A stretch of 44,611 bases of DNA, taken from positions 1 to 44,611 of the forward strand of contig JAGQPX010000074.1 of the NCBI GenBank assembly GCA_020426505.1, in the 5' to 3' direction. Both the position numbers and the translations under genes were made by a program. Source of the DNA: Planctomycetaceae bacterium (GTDB lineage Bacteria; Planctomycetota; Planctomycetia; Planctomycetales; Planctomycetaceae). The notes beneath the pieces are model-generated. The model ran no database searches. It was not told the origin of the DNA and saw only the letters and a program-made list of their open reading frames with translations. The first letter of the stretch is position 1. Each line of letters begins with the position of its first letter. Shown here one piece after another: positions 41,309 through 44,611 of this stretch.

Positions 41309-41327
41309 GGCAGGCTTCCAGCCTGCC
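41309..41327. repeat. REP-like palindrome
   Basis: GGCAGGCT TCC AGCCTGCC, an 8-bp perfect stem, preceded by CGTAGTTG and followed by GTGCATCGTAGG. From memory this resembles dispersed 'CGTAGG..AGGC' palindromes common between planctomycete genes. It lies between rnk and hpf and could attenuate transcription. Confidence 0.55.
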
Positions 41328-41343
41328 GTGCATCGTAGGTGAC

Positions 41344-41760
41344 CTATGCGGCGACACAGTCGCGTTCGGGTTGAAACACCAACTCCTGGATGCGAAAGCG
41401 CGCCACTCCACTGGGAACGTTCCAACGCACAAGGTCTCCGACTCGATATCCGAGGATGGCCGTTCCAATCGGAGCCAACACGGAGAGCTTGTCCTCGGCG
41501 ATGTTCGCATCCTGTGGGTAGACCAGCGTGTACGTCTCGACATTCTTACTCCCCACTTCGCGGAGGCGAACGGTCGAATTCATTGTCACCACATCCGGTG
41601 GCATATCGTCGGGATGAATGATCTGCGCGTCATCCAATTCACCGCGAAGTGATTGAAGGTATGGCTTGTCTTCGAACGCAGTGGCGAATCGGCTATGAAA
41701 GAGGCTCTCCAGTCGAGCTTGATCTTCGCTGCTAATGATGATTTGTCGTTTGGCGGTCAT
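41344..41760 (-). CDS. rnk: Rnk-like GreA/GreB C-terminal domain protein
   Basis: 138 residues from the ATG at 41760, which has AGGAGG at optimal spacing. A short N-terminal coiled coil (SEDQARLESLFHSRFATAFE) is followed by an FKBP-like GreA/B C-terminal domain (DVVTMNSTVRLREVGSKNVE, then LSVLAPIGTAILGYRVGDLV). Rnk binds RNA polymerase near the secondary channel and influences nucleoside diphosphate kinase levels. Follows the small membrane protein by 14 bp. Confidence 0.87.
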   Translation of the reverse strand: MTAKRQIIISSEDQARLESLFHSRFATAFEDKPYLQSLRGELDDAQIIHPDDMPPDVVTMNSTVRLREVGSKNVETYTLVYPQDANIAEDKLSVLAPIGTAILGYRVGDLVRWNVPSGVARFRIQELVFQPERDCVAA

Positions 41761-41774
41761 CAGGAACCTCCTGC

Positions 41775-42050
41775 CTAATTGGGGGTGACCGGAATCAGAA
41801 ACAGGTCCGGGTAGAAGTAATTGAGGATCAGAAACAGAATCAAAGGGGTAACTCCAAGAACGACCAATGGGACGACGGCCTTCAAGAGAAAAGCCATATC
41901 GTCGCTCTCCGTGATCAGGTTGATGCGTAGAGCGGGACGTGTGTCGCGATGTTTGACCTTTCGTTGCTCGCTCCAGTTGAAAACCTGAGACGATGACGAG
42001 AATGGCAATGGCTTGATGTTTCGTTGCTGTTCGATCAGTTCGACTGGCAT
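41775..42050 (-). CDS. Small tail-anchored membrane protein
   Basis: 91 residues with GAGGTG seven bases before the ATG. Residues 1-50 are polar; residues ~53-80 (AFLLKAVVPLVVLGVTPLIL, then FLILNYFYPDLFL) form a membrane helix near the C-terminus. It is cotranscribed with rnk. No family is recognised. Confidence 0.6.
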   Translation of the reverse strand: MPVELIEQQRNIKPLPFSSSSQVFNWSEQRKVKHRDTRPALRINLITESDDMAFLLKAVVPLVVLGVTPLILFLILNYFYPDLFLIPVTPN

Positions 42051-42199
42051 GATTCACCTCACTGATTGAGTACCACCTGTCACTAATGCAACAAGCGGGC
42101 CAATGAGGCGGCGACTGACGTTTTCCGTTGAGAGCCACTCAAACGGCCGATCAAGCCGGAAAAAGTGCCATGATTGACTGGTCCAGGACCAGGACGTCT

Positions 42200-42553
42200 C
42201 TATGCAGTGGCAACGACTGTCAACCGGGGGCGACAGGTGACATCGCAAGGCGACGAGGACGCAGCAAGCAAGGCATTTCCAGGATGAGAGATCTGCAGAT
42301 CCAGTCGTCGGTCGTGAATAGTCAAAAGGAGTTGGGTATGGGGAAACCAGAGGTTCTCCTCACCAAACTGGCGGATCGTGTGTATCGCCAGTTGGACTCC
42401 GTAATAGTTGCGTGCCCGGCCTTGCACCACGAGACAGTCCTCATCACGAAGATGAAGTAACAACTCCTGAATCAGCCCATGAGTTCCGCGACAAATTTCA
42501 GTGTGAAACGCTTTGATTGTCTGGTTGTCCGGCCCCCAGTGGTCGAATAGCAT
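42200..42553 (-). CDS. BON-like domain protein
   Basis: 117 residues. LLLHLRDEDCLVVQGRARNY, then YGVQLAIHTIRQFGEENLWF and TQLLLTIH fit a BON-like alpha/beta domain with the 'V.G...YY..QLA..' core often seen in planctomycetes. BON domains bind membranes or lipids. The last ~25 residues after ISHPGNALL look disordered. It lies 99 bp downstream of the sigma-54 regulator gene. Confidence 0.6.
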   Translation of the reverse strand: MLFDHWGPDNQTIKAFHTEICRGTHGLIQELLLHLRDEDCLVVQGRARNYYGVQLAIHTIRQFGEENLWFPHTQLLLTIHDRRLDLQISHPGNALLAASSSPCDVTCRPRLTVVATA

Positions 42554-42652
42554 CGCTTCCGTCCTTGCAGTCGAAGTGGTTTGAGAATGCCCACTTCACA
42601 TTCACCGCAAACCGGATACCGAAAGCGGTAACACGCGTCCAGACTGTTGAAC

Positions 42653-44053
42653 TCACCGCCGAAAGTCGTCAGCGTCCAGCCCATGACGGGTGAGCAGTTT
42701 GTGCATGCCCTGCCGTGAAAGCCCCGCTTGGCGAGCGGCTTGTGAGATGTTGCCGTCGTGCTTTTCGAGCAGAGTCTTCAGATAATTGTGATCGGCATGA
42801 TCGAGCGCTTCTTCACGAGAGATTTCGGCCAGTCCACCTACGGAATCGGATGTCGCCCCAGTCGACTCACGAATCGGATTCGGCAGGTCGGCGAGTTCAA
42901 TGATGTCCGATCGCGACAATGCCACCGCTCGCTCAATGACGTTTCGCAGTTCCCGAATGTTGCCGGGCCATTCGTACCTGCGAAACCTGTCAGTCACTTC
43001 ATCCGTGAAGCCGGTGATGTGACCATCAGCAGGCTGAAGTTGCTCAAGGAATCTGTCCGCCAGAAGAAGCACGTCATCGCAACGGTTTCGAAGGGGCGGC
43101 AACTCCAGATGGATCACTCCCAGCCGATAAAACAGATCCTGACGAAACCGGCCCGCATTCACCTCCGCCTGTAAATCGCGATTCGTGGCGCAGATGTAGC
43201 GTGTGTCGACCCGCTTCAGATCGCTCCTGCCCACCGGAGTATAGGCCTGTTCCTGCACGGCACGCAACAGTTTGGCTTGCGATGCCAAGGGCAATTCTCC
43301 GAGTTCGTCAAAGAAAGCGGTGCCACGATGACTGCGGCTCAGCAACCCCTCCTGGTCCTTGACCGCCCCCGTGAACGACCCCTTGGCGTGACCAAAAATG
43401 ACCGACTCAAACAGTGACTCGGGGATCGCCGTGCAGTCGATCACCTGAAAAGCGTGTTCGCGTCGGGGACCATGATCATGAATGGCCCGAGCGACGACTT
43501 CTTTTCCGGTGCCACTCTCGCCAGTGATCAACACGTTCGTATCGGTCTGCGAGACCCGGTCGACGATCTCCAGCACCTCACGCATTGGTTCGCTGCGACC
43601 GATGATCGTCGGAAACTTTGCAGAGAGTTCGTCCTGGTCCGCGTGAGTGAGTCGAGGTTCATCAAGAGTTTGCTTCGGCTGTGCAAGTACACGACGAACG
43701 CTGGCCAGCAAATCCTCATACTTGACCGGCTTCAGCAGGTAGTCCGCAATGCCCAGCCGCACACTTTCAATGGCCGTGGGGAGAGAGGGGACACCCGTGA
43801 TTACGATCAGCGGGATGTGCGGCCATTGCGACCGGCCTTGCTGCAGCAATTCGAGTTTCAAATTGCCGGGCATGTTGAGATCGGACAGGATGAGGTCAAA
43901 CGACTGACTGCTGAGTCGGTCCAAAGCCGTGTCGGTGTCAGGAACACAGACGCACTCATAGCCGGCCTTTCGCAAGAGTTGGCCGGTCGTCCGCAGATAC
44001 AGCGGTTCGTCATCAGCAATGAGGATTCGCTGGGGTGAATGCGGTTCACTCAT
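42653..44053 (-). CDS. Sigma-54-dependent response regulator (NtrC family)
   Basis: 466 residues in the NtrC order. REC domain 8-125 with LILSDLNMP and phospho-acceptor Asp58. AAA+ domain ~150-390 with [15 protein letters not shown] (Walker A), GSFTGA near 225-230 and [17 protein letters not shown] (Walker B region). Fis-type HTH at the end ([20 protein letters not shown]). The loop that contacts sigma-54 is GSFTGA instead of GAFTGA, a conservative change. It activates sigma-54 promoters when phosphorylated by the kinase encoded just upstream, whose stop it overlaps by eight bases. Targets are unknown; neighbouring stress genes are candidates. Confidence 0.92.
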   Translation of the reverse strand: MSEPHSPQRILIADDEPLYLRTTGQLLRKAGYECVCVPDTDTALDRLSSQSFDLILSDLNMPGNLKLELLQQGRSQWPHIPLIVITGVPSLPTAIESVRLGIADYLLKPVKYEDLLASVRRVLAQPKQTLDEPRLTHADQDELSAKFPTIIGRSEPMREVLEIVDRVSQTDTNVLITGESGTGKEVVARAIHDHGPRREHAFQVIDCTAIPESLFESVIFGHAKGSFTGAVKDQEGLLSRSHRGTAFFDELGELPLASQAKLLRAVQEQAYTPVGRSDLKRVDTRYICATNRDLQAEVNAGRFRQDLFYRLGVIHLELPPLRNRCDDVLLLADRFLEQLQPADGHITGFTDEVTDRFRRYEWPGNIRELRNVIERAVALSRSDIIELADLPNPIRESTGATSDSVGGLAEISREEALDHADHNYLKTLLEKHDGNISQAARQAGLSRQGMHKLLTRHGLDADDFRR

Positions 44054-44611
44054 CGCTGGAACTCCTCCGCGGAAGCGTCACACGGATTCGCGTGCCCTGC
44101 TCACGATTGTCATCAATGGCAATCGAACCACCCATCGCTTCAACCAGACTCCGCGAGACTGACAGTCCCAGCCCCATCCCCTGTCGGGTGTCGGTCTTGG
44201 TGCTGAAGAACGGATCAAACATGCGGGCAGCGACATCGTCCGAGACGCCTTCGCCCTGGTCGGCAATCACCAACGTGATGTCATCGGCAGATGTTGAGAG
44301 ATCAATTGTGACAACTCCACCGGACGGGGAAGCCTGAATGGCATTGCGAACGACATTCAATAGCACCTGTTTCACCTCACCTTCTCGCAACACAACCTCG
44401 GTCGCTGCCAAGGAGTCATGCTCGACACAGGCGGATTGCTGAACAATCACGTCCACGTTCGACTTGGTTGCAAGTGGCTCCAACAAGACGATGACGTTTG
44501 TGATAGTGCGGTGCAAATCAAACTTGGAGGGTGCTTGCTGACTTGGTCGATACAGCTGGTACATCTGGTGAGTGATCGAACTGATCCGTTCGATCTCGCT
44601 GTCAATCAGTT
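44046..44611 (-). CDS. Histidine kinase, C-terminal part (partial)
   Basis: The frame is open to the right window edge. Visible are the second helix of the dimerisation domain ([19 protein letters not shown]) and the ATPase domain: N-box [16 protein letters not shown]1 [13 protein letters not shown]-box [16 protein letters not shown]2 [16 protein letters not shown]. The H-box and sensor lie outside the window. Kinase of the NtrB type paired with the adjacent NtrC-like regulator. All ATP-binding motifs are intact. Confidence 0.92.
   Translation of the reverse strand, partial: LIDSEIERISSITHQMYQLYRPSQQAPSKFDLHRTITNVIVLLEPLATKSNVDVIVQQSACVEHDSLAATEVVLREGEVKQVLLNVVRNAIQASPSGGVVTIDLSTSADDITLVIADQGEGVSDDVAARMFDPFFSTKTDTRQGMGLGLSVSRSLVEAMGGSIAIDDNREQGTRIRVTLPRRSSSDE

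Noticed and set aside
41761..42138. Long N-terminal extension of Rnk
   Set aside because: It overlaps the better supported small membrane gene, and the ATG at 41760 has an ideal AGGAGG.
42156..42170. TGGCAC-like element on minus upstream of the small membrane gene, considered as a sigma-54 promoter
   Set aside because: GG and GC elements are 11 rather than 10 bases apart and the -12 part does not match.
1..44611. CRISPR array
   Set aside because: No regularly spaced short repeats were seen anywhere in the window.

Overview
The window reads as chromosomal DNA of a planctomycete (Planctomycetota; an inference from gene content, not from a marker gene). Supporting signs are a GH97 alpha-glucosidase, a Tat-exported GH10 xylanase, a planctomycete-type 'KRF..PA.NQE' hypothetical protein, a HAD-ATPase fusion, weak or variable ribosome binding sites and a dense all-minus stress operon cluster. 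It splits into a patchwork accessory half (about 0.7-25 kb) and a conserved-looking core half (about 25-44.6 kb).

Accessory half. A GH97 gene runs in from the left. A serine recombinase follows; its last 110 bp plus its downstream flank (248 bp in all) recur at 10539-10786, so the two copies bracket about 8.6 kb of cargo. The cargo holds a STAS-like protein, an HTH plus nucleoside-deoxyribosyltransferase/TIR-like protein, an SseB-like protein and a PRTase-like protein on plus. On minus it holds an overlapping gene train: a papain homologue that has lost all three catalytic residues, a beta-rich protein, a Cys-rich exported protein, an apparently active papain-like protease and a frameshifted last gene. 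Beyond the second repeat come a 1080-aa orphan with a divergent pair of small genes, a broken IS66/IS1182 mosaic, a possible trypsin remnant and a HEAT-repeat protein ending in a sigma region 4 domain.

From about 19.3 to 25.0 kb lies an integrative element. It carries small structural or membrane proteins, a VirD4/TraG-like ATPase, a replication-relaxation-like protein overlapping it by 181 bp, an excisionase-like HTH protein, and a tyrosine integrase next to a 3' fragment of a tRNA-Arg(CCG) gene that probably is an att site. No relaxase is visible.

Core half. On plus: PAP2 phosphatase, HAD sugar phosphatase, Kef-type antiporter and Tat-exported GH10 xylanase. Then all on minus: GlcG/HbpS-META fusion, ThrE-like exporter and CDF metal exporter (one operon); Dps; ferritin-like protein; HAD-HerA ATPase fusion; rhodanese; a YjdF/MgtC/UspA/UspA operon; HPF; a small membrane protein with Rnk; a BON-like protein; and a sigma-54 response regulator with its histidine kinase, which runs off the right edge. 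Together these look like a starvation, oxidative and metal-stress locus under an NtrC-type two-component system; the regulatory link is inferred from proximity only.
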